A stretch of 64,000 nucleotides of DNA from Moheibacter sp035515075. GTDB taxonomy: Bacteria; Bacteroidota; Bacteroidia; Flavobacteriales; Weeksellaceae. The translations under genes and the position numbers were made by a program. The DNA lies in contig DATJBZ010000009.1 of the NCBI GenBank assembly GCA_035515075.1, positions 1 to 64,000 on the forward strand, given 5' to 3'. Every line of letters starts with the position of its first letter. The first letter of the stretch is position 1. Positions 54,842-62,823 of the stretch are shown here, piece after piece. Below the pieces are notes generated by a model. It searched no databases and was not told the DNA's origin. It saw only the letters and a program-made list of their open reading frames with translations.

Positions 54842-55798
54842 GTGAGTTGGTTTAAAAAAATATTAGGAAAAGAAAGCAAAGAAAAACTGGATGAAGGTTT
54901 AGAGAAATCCAAACAATCATTTTTCGACAAACTTAGTCGCACCGTTGCTGGGAAATCCAAGGTGGACGATGAGGTCCTCGATGATCTGGAAGAAGTGCTC
55001 ATCACTTCAGATGTCGGTGTAGAGACCACAATAAAAATCATCAAAAGAATCGAAGAGAGAGTTGCGCGAGACAAATATTTGAATACCAAAGAACTCGATG
55101 CGATTTTGAGAGAAGAAATCGCTGGGTTGCTCGCTGAAAATGACAACAATGCCGTCAAGGGGTATGAAATTCCCCAATTGGACGAGCCTTATGTCATCAT
55201 GGTCGTTGGTGTGAATGGTGTTGGTAAAACGACGACCATCGGTAAGTTGGCGCATCAATTCAAGCAAGATGGAAAGAAAGTTGTGTTGGGCGCAGCGGAT
55301 ACGTTTCGCGCAGCAGCAGTGGACCAATTGGTCATTTGGTCAGAGCGGGTAGGTGTTCCCATTGTCAAACAAGAAATGGGTTCTGATCCAGCTTCGGTGG
55401 CTTTCGATACTTTGCAATCGGCCAAAGCCCAAGGCGCAGATGTTGTTTTGATCGATACTGCAGGACGTTTGCACAACAAAATCAATTTGATGAATGAATT
55501 GTCAAAAATCAAAAGAGTGATGCAGAAAGTTTATCCCAATGCACCGCATGAAGTATTGTTGGTGTTGGATGGTTCTACAGGTCAAAATGCTTTTGAACAA
55601 GCCAAGCAATTCACCGAAACGACAGAAGTCAGTGCTTTGGCGGTGACGAAATTGGATGGGACAGCCAAAGGCGGAGTTGTCATTGGAATTTCAGATCAAT
55701 TCCAGATTCCTGTCAAATACATAGGCGTAGGTGAAGGAATGAATGATTTGCAAGCTTTTGATAAGTTCGAGTTTGTGGACAGTTTCTTCAAGAAATAA
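54842..55798 (+). CDS. ftsY: Signal recognition particle receptor FtsY
   Basis: 318 residues from GTG 54842, starting SWFKKILGKESKEKLDEGLE. N-terminal helical domain (1 to about 95), then the NG GTPase: G1 VGVNGVGKTTTIGKLAH, G2 ADTFRAAAVDQL, G3 VVLIDTAGRLHN, G4 VTKLDGTAKGG, and the C-terminal IPVKYIGVGEGMNDLQAF. It binds Ffh-SRP at the membrane to deliver nascent membrane proteins. It lacks the long acidic A domain of E. coli FtsY, as usual outside proteobacteria. Confidence 0.96.
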   Translation: MSWFKKILGKESKEKLDEGLEKSKQSFFDKLSRTVAGKSKVDDEVLDDLEEVLITSDVGVETTIKIIKRIEERVARDKYLNTKELDAILREEIAGLLAENDNNAVKGYEIPQLDEPYVIMVVGVNGVGKTTTIGKLAHQFKQDGKKVVLGAADTFRAAAVDQLVIWSERVGVPIVKQEMGSDPASVAFDTLQSAKAQGADVVLIDTAGRLHNKINLMNELSKIKRVMQKVYPNAPHEVLLVLDGSTGQNAFEQAKQFTETTEVSALAVTKLDGTAKGGVVIGISDQFQIPVKYIGVGEGMNDLQAFDKFEFVDSFFKK

Positions 55799-55816
55799 GT
55801 GGCTTATTGCCAAATA

Positions 55817-55846
55817 AAAGTCCTTTCAACGTGTTGAAAGGACTTT
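55817..55846 (+). terminator. Hairpin after ftsY
   Basis: AAAGTCCTTTCAAC and GTTGAAAGGACTTT form a 14-pair stem with a GT centre. The T-run after it is weak. Confidence 0.6.
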
Positions 55847-56022
55847 GAAAGGTTTAACATTGGTTAGGTATATATTTAAATAGTAGAGAGATACATTTTT
55901 CTATCACAAAGATAGACTTTAGCTAACTCGTGGTCACCAGTAAAAAACCTGAAAATATACAGGAAAAAACCTTTTTTTTGAAATGCCTCAAAATTAGTTA
56001 GCACTTAAGTCTCAAGTTTAAT

Positions 56023-56148
56023 TCATTTTTTGACTTTCAAATTAATTTTATTTATCCAAATTTGTTCTCGTTTTCTGTTATTGAAGTTCAAAGTCTTTTT
56101 TATAAATTGCCATTGATTGTCAGTAATGTCTGTGGAGTATTTTTTCAT
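56023..56148 (-). pseudogene. Truncated IS5-type transposase N-terminus
   Basis: 41 residues: MKKYSTDITDNQWQFIKKTL followed by NFNNRKREQIWIN and a short Lys-rich end at TGA 56023. The [KY]S/P-TD-[IL]TDxQWxxI opening with a following R-K-R is the standard start of IS5/IS4-type transposases of Bacteroidota, and full ones continue for 200 or more residues. The last ~10 residues look degenerate. Non-functional. Confidence 0.6.
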
Positions 56149-56277
56149 CTTAACTTAATTGGTTTAACGCCAGCAAGATAACGATAGTAAGCGGTTGAAA
56201 GTCAGATTTGTAGCTGTTATTTTTTTACAATAAAAACTCCCTATAAGATTTTTATAATTTAATTTTTTAACAGGCTC
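56023..56277 (-). mobile_element. Remnant of an IS5-like insertion sequence
   Basis: Within the 531-base gap between ftsY and the M42 gene. A minus-strand start at 56148 encodes 41 residues resembling an IS5-family transposase N-terminus, and GAGCCTGTTAAAAAA (56263-56277, minus strand) about 115 bases upstream resembles IS5-type terminal repeats. The catalytic part and the other end are missing. From 55847 to 56022 the gap shows only AT-rich sequence. No target duplication could be identified. Confidence 0.55.
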
Positions 56278-56292
56278 TAAATAGGATCAATC

Positions 56293-56321
56293 AAGGTGGA
56301 TGGTTTTTAGTCATCCACCTT
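56293..56321 (-). terminator. Hairpin after the M42 peptidase gene
   Basis: AAGGTGGATG and CATCCACCTT form a 10-pair stem with a nine-base loop, nine bases past the stop on the minus strand. There is no strong T-run. Confidence 0.5.
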
Positions 56322-56329
56322 TACAGCAA

Positions 56330-57415
56330 TTAAAAATACTTAAAATCGTGGTTGTTTTCGATGCGTTTTACCGATTCGTACATCAATTTGATGGTGTTTT
56401 CCACATCCGTTTTGTGCACCATTTCCACCGTGGTGTGCATATAGCGCAAAGGCAAAGAAATCAATGCAGAAGGTACGCCGCCGTTGCTGTAAGCAAAAGC
56501 ATCTGTGTCCGTTCCCGTCACTCGGCTACTTGCCGCACGTTGAAAAGGAATTTTCTTGTTTTCTGCCGTCTCGATGATCAATTCTCTTAAATTATTTTGA
56601 ACGGCTGGCGCGTAAGTTACGACAGGCCCGTCGCCACATTTCAAATCGCCATCTTTGTTTTTGTTCATTTTTGGGGTGGAAGTATCGTGGGTAACATCGG
56701 TTACGATCGCTACATTGGGTTGTATGGTTTTGGTAATCATTTCAGCGCCCCGTAAACCAACTTCTTCTTGCACAGAATTGGTGAAGTACAAACCAAAATC
56801 AATTTGGTCCTTATTTTCATGAATCAAACGAGCGACTTCGGCAATCATAAAACCGCCGACTCTGTTGTCCAAAGCGCGACAAACAAAGTAATTCTCGTTC
56901 AAAACCATGAATTCATCAGGATAAGTCACCACACAACCAACATGTACGCCCAAAGCTTCCACTTCTTCTTTTGAACTGACGCCACAATCAATCCAAATGG
57001 TATCAATCTCTGGCAATTCATCTTTTCCTTGCATTCTAACGTGGATGGCAGGCCAACCAAAAACACCATGAACAATTCCTTTTTTGGTGTGGATGTTCAC
57101 TCTTTTGGAAGGTGCAATGACGGCATCTGAACCGCCGTTTCGAATCACATAAATCATCCCATCCTTTGAAATGTGGTTGACATACCAAGAGATTTCATCG
57201 GCATGGGCTTCCAAGATTACTTTGTATTTTGCTTCAGGGTTGATGATGCCATACGCAGTTCCATAATTGTCTGAACGAATTTCATCAACAAAAGGTCGGA
57301 TGTATTTTGTCCAAACTTTCTGCCCAGCTGTTTCGTAACCTGTCGGAGCGCTTGTGTTGAGATAAGTTTGTAGAAAATCCATTGATTTTTTGTTGAAAAA
57401 TTGAGTGGTTGCCAT
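56330..57415 (-). CDS. M42-family metallopeptidase
   Basis: 361 residues from ATG 57415 (MATTQFFNKKSMDFLQTYL). An open frame extends 25 codons upstream across the promoter box and is rejected. The two-metal site is seen in LEAHADEIS (His, Asp), VCRALDNRVGG (Asp), SVQEEVGLRGAE (Glu pair) and SLPLRYMHTTVEM (His). M42 enzymes are cytoplasmic dodecameric aminopeptidases of the TET type. It is divergent from the DUF4294 gene. Confidence 0.94.
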   Translation of the reverse strand: MATTQFFNKKSMDFLQTYLNTSAPTGYETAGQKVWTKYIRPFVDEIRSDNYGTAYGIINPEAKYKVILEAHADEISWYVNHISKDGMIYVIRNGGSDAVIAPSKRVNIHTKKGIVHGVFGWPAIHVRMQGKDELPEIDTIWIDCGVSSKEEVEALGVHVGCVVTYPDEFMVLNENYFVCRALDNRVGGFMIAEVARLIHENKDQIDFGLYFTNSVQEEVGLRGAEMITKTIQPNVAIVTDVTHDTSTPKMNKNKDGDLKCGDGPVVTYAPAVQNNLRELIIETAENKKIPFQRAASSRVTGTDTDAFAYSNGGVPSALISLPLRYMHTTVEMVHKTDVENTIKLMYESVKRIENNHDFKYF

Positions 57416-57432
57416 AATGTTATAATTTTGAA

Positions 57433-57440
57433 CAAACTTA
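57433..57440 (-). promoter_or_regulatory. -7 box TAAGTTTG of the M42 gene
   Basis: CAAACTTA on the plus strand, 18 bases upstream of the M42 start. It excludes the longer upstream reading. Confidence 0.55.
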
Positions 57441-57475
57441 AGTAAATTGGGAACAATATTTGCTAACGGAGAGGC

Positions 57476-58111
57476 ATGGATTGGAAGCATATATTGTTAT
57501 TTTTCTTTTCAGGCACTCTCTTACTCGGTCAAGAAATTGGAAATAAGCATTCAGACTCTGCCAAAGAATTGGCTGAGATGGATTCTATTGTGGTGGGGGA
57601 TCATGCGATTTTTGATACAGTCAAATTGGATGATGCAGAGATTTTGCATTTGAATTTAAAGACTGAAATGGAGAAGAAATACTACGTTTGGTTGAGAAAG
57701 CGTGTCAGAGATGTTTGGCCTTATGTGAAAGTGGCTGTAGAAGAGTACAATTTCATTCAAGACACTTCGCAGTATTTTGATCAAAATCGGGCGAGAAAAA
57801 AATTCGTCAAAGCGCGACAAAAAGCATTGGCCGATCGTTTTGAAAAGCAGCTCAAAGATTTGTCGATTTCAAGAGGGCAAATTCTCATCAAATTGATCCA
57901 TAGAGAAACAAATTTGACGGCTTATGAAATCATCAAGGAATTGCGTGGCGGAGTAAATGCGTTCATGTGGAATGTTGCTGGAGGTGCTTATGATTTGGAG
58001 TTGAAAACCGAGTTTAATCCCAAGCGGACGAGAGAAGACCTATACATCGAGGTGATTTTGATGAAGGATTTTCAGTCAGGGCGTTTGGAGCGCATCAAGG
58101 ACTTTGAGTGA
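57476..58111 (+). CDS. DUF4294 exported protein
   Basis: 211 residues with a signal peptide (about 1-19, ending LLGQ). The conserved body contains YYVWLRKRVRDVWPYVKVAVE, SRGQILIKLIHRETNLTAYEIIK and LRGGVNAFMWNVAGGAYDLEL, the pattern of DUF4294 in Flavobacteriia. Helical and charged; function unknown. It sits 60 bases from the divergent M42 gene and upstream of pfkA, which has its own promoter. Confidence 0.85.
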   Translation: MDWKHILLFFFSGTLLLGQEIGNKHSDSAKELAEMDSIVVGDHAIFDTVKLDDAEILHLNLKTEMEKKYYVWLRKRVRDVWPYVKVAVEEYNFIQDTSQYFDQNRARKKFVKARQKALADRFEKQLKDLSISRGQILIKLIHRETNLTAYEIIKELRGGVNAFMWNVAGGAYDLELKTEFNPKRTREDLYIEVILMKDFQSGRLERIKDFE

Positions 58112-58154
58112 GAAAACTTTAAACCAATTGCTTTCTAATCAAGAGAGGATTCTT

Positions 58155-58162
58155 TATATTTG
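58155..58162 (+). promoter_or_regulatory. -7 box TATATTTG of pfkA-gap
   Basis: Exact box 25 bases before the pfkA start codon. Confidence 0.6.
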
Positions 58163-58187
58163 CAAATCAAAATTTTAGGTTATTTCA

Positions 58188-59174
58188 GTGTTTCAAAAAG
58201 ACATCAAAACGATTGGCGTACTGACTTCCGGAGGAGATGCTCCAGGAATGAATACGGCGATTCGAGCGGTGGTGAGGGCCAGCGCATACTATCAATTGCA
58301 ATGTATCGGTATCCGTCAAGGGTTTGATGGATTGATTCACAATGAAATGTCCAAACTCGATGCGCGTTCGGTAAAGTATATCATCAACCGTGGTGGAACT
58401 TTTTTGAAATCCGCGCGATCCGAAGCTTTTAGGACCCCAGCAGGTCGTCAACAAGCGTATGATAACCTCAAGGAAAATCTAATCGATGCTTTGGTGGTCA
58501 TTGGTGGAGATGGATCTTTCACTGGCGCCAATATCTTTCACCAAGAATTTGGCATTCCTTTTATCGGCGTTCCAGGAACCATTGACAACGATGTTTTTGG
58601 AACCGACTACACCATTGGTTTTGATACTGCGCTGAATACTGCGATAGAAGCCATCGACCGAATCCGGGATACGGCGACGTCACACAATCGGGTATTTTTT
58701 GTAGAAGTGATGGGGCGAGACGCTGGGTTTATTGCGCTCAACAGTGGCATTGCTTCCGGTGCGCAAGATATTTTGATTCCAGAAAAGAAAGACAGTTTGG
58801 AAGAACTGTTTTATTCATTGGAAAAATCAGAACATTCTGGCAAGAATTCCAGCATCATCATTGTTGCGGAAGGAGAGGAGTTGGGCAATGTGTTTGAATT
58901 GAGCAAAGCGACACAGCAAAGGTTTCCTGATTACGATGTGCGGGTCACTGTTTTGGGGCATATCCAAAGAGGGGGCAATCCAAGTTGTATGGATCGAGTT
59001 TTGGCAAGCCGTTTGGGCGTGGCTTCGATTGAAGGACTTTTGGCTGGGAAATCGAATGTGATGGTCGGCATTCAGTCCAATAAGGTGGTGCATACACCGA
59101 TTGAAGAAGCCATCAAAAAGCACAATGAAATTGACCAAGAATTAATTAAAATCGCTGAAATTTTATCAATATAA
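58188..59174 (+). CDS. pfkA: ATP-dependent 6-phosphofructokinase
   Basis: 328 residues with a GTG start. It phosphorylates fructose-6-phosphate to the 1,6-bisphosphate. Motifs: GVLTSGGDAPGMNTAIRAVV (ATP site, 10-29), VVIGGDGSFTGA, VPGTIDNDVFGTDYTIGFDTA (catalytic Asp), FFVEVMGRDAG, and LGHIQRGGNPSCMDRVLA. Gly in GGDGS at the ATP-site position fits the ATP-dependent type. gap follows 25 bases on, making a short glycolytic operon. Confidence 0.97.
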   Translation: MFQKDIKTIGVLTSGGDAPGMNTAIRAVVRASAYYQLQCIGIRQGFDGLIHNEMSKLDARSVKYIINRGGTFLKSARSEAFRTPAGRQQAYDNLKENLIDALVVIGGDGSFTGANIFHQEFGIPFIGVPGTIDNDVFGTDYTIGFDTALNTAIEAIDRIRDTATSHNRVFFVEVMGRDAGFIALNSGIASGAQDILIPEKKDSLEELFYSLEKSEHSGKNSSIIIVAEGEELGNVFELSKATQQRFPDYDVRVTVLGHIQRGGNPSCMDRVLASRLGVASIEGLLAGKSNVMVGIQSNKVVHTPIEEAIKKHNEIDQELIKIAEILSI

Positions 59175-59199
59175 ATTTAATATTTAAATCGAAATAAAG

Positions 59200-60204
59200 A
59201 TGTCAACAATCAAAGTAGGAATTAACGGTTTTGGAAGAATTGGAAGTTTGGTCACGCGCGTGCTTTTGGAAAGAGACAACGTTGAGTTGGTCGCTATCAA
59301 CAGCACTTCTGATGCTGCTTATACCGCTTATCAATTGAAATACGATTCTGTTCATGGACAATTCAATGGAGATGTTCAGGTCGATGGGACTGATTTGGTC
59401 GTGAATGGAAAAAAAATCAAGTTGTTTTCTGACCGTGATCCTAAAAATTTGAAATGGGGAGAAGTAGGAGCAGATTATGTGATTGAGTCCACGGGAGCAT
59501 TTTTGACCAAAGCATCCGTTCAAGCACATTTGGACAATGGTGCAAAAAAAGTAATTTTCTCTGCTCCGTCAAAGGACGATACACCAATGTATGTAATGGG
59601 CGTTAACCACAATGAGTTGACGGACGACATTCAGGTACTTTCCAATGCATCTTGTACAACGAATTGCTTGGCGCCTTTGGCAAAGGTTATTCATGACAAT
59701 TTTGGGATTGCAGAAGGATTGATGACGACAGTGCATGCAACAACAGCCTCACAGAAAACTGTGGATGGCAATTCTCTCAAAGATTGGCGTGGTGGACGTT
59801 CTGCTTTGAACAACATCATTCCTTCTTCTACAGGCGCTGCAAAAGCGGTTGGAAAAGTAATTCCTTCGTTGAACGGTAAATTGACTGGAATGTCTTTTCG
59901 TGTACCTACGGCCAATGTTTCTGTGGTGGATTTAACGGTTCGTTTGGAAAAGTCAACTTCTTATGAGGAAATTTGTGCAGCAATCAAAAATGCATCAGAA
60001 AATGAGTTGAAAGGCATCATGGGTTATACTGAAGATGCGGTAGTTTCTCAAGATTTTATCGGAGACAGCAGAGCGTCTATTTTTGATAAAAATGCAGGCA
60101 TCATGCTTTCACCGAACTTTGTGAAATTGGTGGCTTGGTATGACAACGAAATGGGGTATTGCAATAAATTGGCGGATTTGGTCATCCATTCGGCGAGTTT
60201 ATAA
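59200..60204 (+). CDS. gap: Glyceraldehyde-3-phosphate dehydrogenase, type I
   Basis: 334 residues. It oxidises glyceraldehyde-3-phosphate to 1,3-bisphosphoglycerate with NAD. NAD motif KVGINGFGRIGSLV (residues 5-18), catalytic Cys in SNASCTTNCLAPLAK, TVHATTASQKTVDG, and PSSTGAAKAVGKVIP. The C-terminal WYDNEMGYCNKLADL is complete. Second gene of the pfkA-gap pair. Confidence 0.98.
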   Translation: MSTIKVGINGFGRIGSLVTRVLLERDNVELVAINSTSDAAYTAYQLKYDSVHGQFNGDVQVDGTDLVVNGKKIKLFSDRDPKNLKWGEVGADYVIESTGAFLTKASVQAHLDNGAKKVIFSAPSKDDTPMYVMGVNHNELTDDIQVLSNASCTTNCLAPLAKVIHDNFGIAEGLMTTVHATTASQKTVDGNSLKDWRGGRSALNNIIPSSTGAAKAVGKVIPSLNGKLTGMSFRVPTANVSVVDLTVRLEKSTSYEEICAAIKNASENELKGIMGYTEDAVVSQDFIGDSRASIFDKNAGIMLSPNFVKLVAWYDNEMGYCNKLADLVIHSASL

Positions 60205-60258
60205 AACCGAGTATTTCTGTAAATACTGACACCGTTTTTTTTTAAAACTTATCATTTG

Positions 60259-60290
60259 AACAGCAGCAGCCCATTGGTTGCTGCTGTTTT
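60259..60290 (+). terminator. Terminator of pfkA-gap
   Basis: AACAGCAGCAGC and GCTGCTGTTTT pair around a short loop and end in T. Confidence 0.75.
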
Positions 60291-60312
60291 GGTATGGGGG
60301 TGTTTCAATAGA

Positions 60313-60340
60313 AAAGCCTTCCATTGTAGTGGAAGGCTTT
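60313..60340 (-). terminator. Hairpin after purH
   Basis: AAAGCCTTCCA and TGGAAGGCTTT enclose TTGTAG. Read on the minus strand it lies 28 bases past the purH stop and ends in TTTT. Confidence 0.65.
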
Positions 60341-60367
60341 GTCTTCATTCTATATTGCGTATTTAAT

Positions 60368-61879
60368 TTAATGCAAGAAATGACGCATGCCAGTGAAAAC
60401 CATCGGAATGTTGTGCTCGTTACATGCATCGATGCTTTCTTGGTCTTTCATCGATCCGCCAGGTTGAATGATAGCAGTGATGCCGTTTTCAACAGCGAAA
60501 TCCACTGTATCTCTGAACGGGAAAAACGCATCAGAGGCCAAAACCAACTCTTCGGTTTGAACTTGTTTTGCGCGTTCAATGGCTTGTTGTGCTGCCCAAA
60601 TTCGGTTCGTTTGTCCACCACCGATACCAAAAGCCTGACCGTTGGTCGCTACGACAATGGCGTTGGATTTCACCCATTTTACGATTTTTTGTGCAAAAAT
60701 CAAATCGTCCATTTGTTTGGAGTTGGGTTGTTTTTCTGTCACCACATTGAAATCGTTTGAAAATTGATCATCGACTGTTTGGACCAATAGACCACCATCG
60801 ACTTTGACGTAAGTGACTTGGTCAGCAATCGGATGTTTGACTTGAATCACGCGCAGGTTTTTTTTGTTTTTGAAAATTTCCAAAGCCGCTTCTGTGAAAG
60901 CTGGTGCGATAATGATTTCCAAAAAGATTTCATTCAAAGCTTCTGCTGTTTTTGCATTGACTTGAGCATTGAAAGCGATGATGCCGCCAAAAATAGAAAT
61001 CGGATCACAGGCATAGGCTTTTTGGTAAGCTTCTTCTACGGTTTCGCCAATCGCAACGCCACAAGGTGTGGAATGTTTGACTGCGCAACAAGTAATTTCT
61101 TCAAATTCAGAGACGACTTTGTAAGCCAAATCCATGTCTCGAATGTTGTTGAACGACAATTCTTTTCCTTGTAAATAAGCAAAGTCTTTCATGGCACCGT
61201 CTCTGGATTTGTCCACGTAATAAGCTGATTTTTGGTGTGGGTTTTCGCCATACCTTAGATCCATTGCTTTTTCATAAGAAACGTCCAAATATTTGGGGAA
61301 AGTATCGTTCAGTAAATAGGTGGAAATCGCGGCGTCATATGCAGAAGTTAGGTTGAAAACTTTTCCAGCCAACCATCGACGCGTATCCAAAGTGGTGGTG
61401 CCATTGCTTTCCATTTCTAGTTGCACTTTTGCGTAGTCTTCAGCTTCAGTAATCACTGTCACGTCATTGAAGTTTTTGGCAGAAGAGCGCAACATGGATG
61501 GACCACCGATGTCGATGAATTCAATCATTTCCGCTTCGGAAAGACCTTTGTTCATTTTTTCAAAAAACGGATACAAATTCACAATGACGATGTCAATGGT
61601 TGAAATGTTGTGTTTTTTCAAAGTTTCCATGTGGCTTTCGTCCGAACGCCTGGCCATGATCCCTCCGTGAATGTTGGGGTGCAAGGTTTTTACTCTACCG
61701 TCTAAAATTTCAGGAAATCCCGTTACATCTTTGACTTCTGTGACTGGAATCTGGTTGTCTTGCAAATGTTGGAAAGTTCCGCCGGTTGACAACAAACGGT
61801 AGTTTTGGTCGACCAAGAACTTTGCAAATTCAATTAAATTGGATTTGTCTGATACGCTGATCAGTGCTTGCTTTTGCAT
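60368..61879 (-). CDS. purH: Bifunctional AICAR transformylase / IMP cyclohydrolase
   Basis: 503 residues. The N-terminal IMP cyclohydrolase part (1 to about 195) begins ALISVSDKSNLIEFAKFL and includes LDGRVKTLHPNIHGGIMARR. The C-terminal transformylase carries LRYGENPHQKSAYY, CCAVKHSTPCG (catalytic Lys-His) and AFFPFRDTVDFAVENGI. It performs the last two steps to IMP. It lies 52 bases after purN on the same strand. Confidence 0.98.
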   Translation of the reverse strand: MQKQALISVSDKSNLIEFAKFLVDQNYRLLSTGGTFQHLQDNQIPVTEVKDVTGFPEILDGRVKTLHPNIHGGIMARRSDESHMETLKKHNISTIDIVIVNLYPFFEKMNKGLSEAEMIEFIDIGGPSMLRSSAKNFNDVTVITEAEDYAKVQLEMESNGTTTLDTRRWLAGKVFNLTSAYDAAISTYLLNDTFPKYLDVSYEKAMDLRYGENPHQKSAYYVDKSRDGAMKDFAYLQGKELSFNNIRDMDLAYKVVSEFEEITCCAVKHSTPCGVAIGETVEEAYQKAYACDPISIFGGIIAFNAQVNAKTAEALNEIFLEIIIAPAFTEAALEIFKNKKNLRVIQVKHPIADQVTYVKVDGGLLVQTVDDQFSNDFNVVTEKQPNSKQMDDLIFAQKIVKWVKSNAIVVATNGQAFGIGGGQTNRIWAAQQAIERAKQVQTEELVLASDAFFPFRDTVDFAVENGITAIIQPGGSMKDQESIDACNEHNIPMVFTGMRHFLH

Positions 61880-61931
61880 GATTGTATAATTTTTGTGTTT
61901 GTTTAAAATTTAAGCTGAAAATCAATATTCG

Positions 61932-62498
61932 TTATTGTTTGTTTGCCAATTGTTGGATGGCTTCAATGAGAATTTCTTGCTCGACTTCAGCGACTTTTCT
62001 TTGTAGATCAGCGACATTGTCATTTTCTTCAATGTCGAATTCTCCTTGAATCAATATTTCTCCTTCGTCCACGCCAGCAGTCACATAATGAACCGTGGCG
62101 CCTGATATTTTTTCTTTTGCATCCAAAACCGCTTGGTGTACTTTGGTGCCATACATGCCTTTTCCGCCATATTTTGGCAACAGCGAAGGGTGGATGTTGA
62201 TGATCTTCTTGGTCCACTTTTTAGTGAATTCAGGGGAGAGAATGGATAAGAAACCAGCCAAAACAATCAGGTCAATGTTTTCATCGGTTAAATTGTGGTC
62301 AGCATCTTCTGAAAAGTTCAGGCGATCTTCCAATAAATAGGTCGGTAAGTCGTGGTCCAGCGCGCGTTCTATGCCGTAGCAGAAACGGTCGGCAATGACC
62401 ATGGCAATATTGACGTTTTGCAATTTGTTGGATGCGATGGCATCGATGATGTTTTGAAGGTTGCTGCCATTTCCTGAGACAAATACGGCTATTTCCAT
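61932..62498 (-). CDS. purN: Phosphoribosylglycinamide formyltransferase
   Basis: 188 residues. It formylates GAR using 10-formyl-THF. The opening IAVFVSGNGSNLQNIIDAI, the catalytic segment KIINIHPSLLPKYGGKGMYG (Asn and His), and GATVHYVTAGVDEGEIL (Asp) are all present. First gene of the purN-purH pair. Confidence 0.96.
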   Translation of the reverse strand: MEIAVFVSGNGSNLQNIIDAIASNKLQNVNIAMVIADRFCYGIERALDHDLPTYLLEDRLNFSEDADHNLTDENIDLIVLAGFLSILSPEFTKKWTKKIINIHPSLLPKYGGKGMYGTKVHQAVLDAKEKISGATVHYVTAGVDEGEILIQGEFDIEENDNVADLQRKVAEVEQEILIEAIQQLANKQ

Positions 62499-62537
62499 GG
62501 GTTTGTAGAATTTTTATTGTGTGATTTAGAACCTGTG

Positions 62538-62545
62538 CAAAGATA
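62538..62545 (-). promoter_or_regulatory. -7 box TATCTTTG of purN-purH
   Basis: CAAAGATA on the plus strand, 39 bases upstream of purN. The leader is too short to hold a riboswitch like that of purL. The rest of the 325-base gap (62546-62763) is AT-rich, with an AATATCATTGATATT palindrome near 62632-62646 and nothing else recognised. Confidence 0.6.
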
Positions 62546-62763
62546 GCTTTTTAATTTGTGAAAAGACTTGCTTTCTCACTGCTCGAAACTCGCTTTTTTT
62601 AAGGGGTGAACTTGTGTAATATCAAGGCGAATATCATTGATATTGTATTTTGTATCTCTTTGTTATTGAGCGAATTGATTATGCTTGTTTTTAACTAAAT
62701 TACTGATGGTCATTGATTTAGTTGTTTGTGTTAACTTTTTTAAAATGAAATGTTAAAATTGTT

Positions 62764-62794
62764 TTGAATTAATGATTCTTATCATGTATATTTA
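62764..62794 (+). promoter_or_regulatory. Candidate promoter of the right-edge T9SS gene
   Basis: TTG (62764-62766), 20 bases, then TATATTTA (62787-62794), one base off consensus, 29 bases before the ATG at 62824. Confidence 0.4.
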
Positions 62795-62823
62795 CTGTTC
62801 TTAATTATTTAAAACATGTTACT

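Noticed and set aside
61880..62537. A second purine riboswitch for purN-purH
   Set aside because: The purN leader is only about 30 bases and lacks the GTTTCTAC core.
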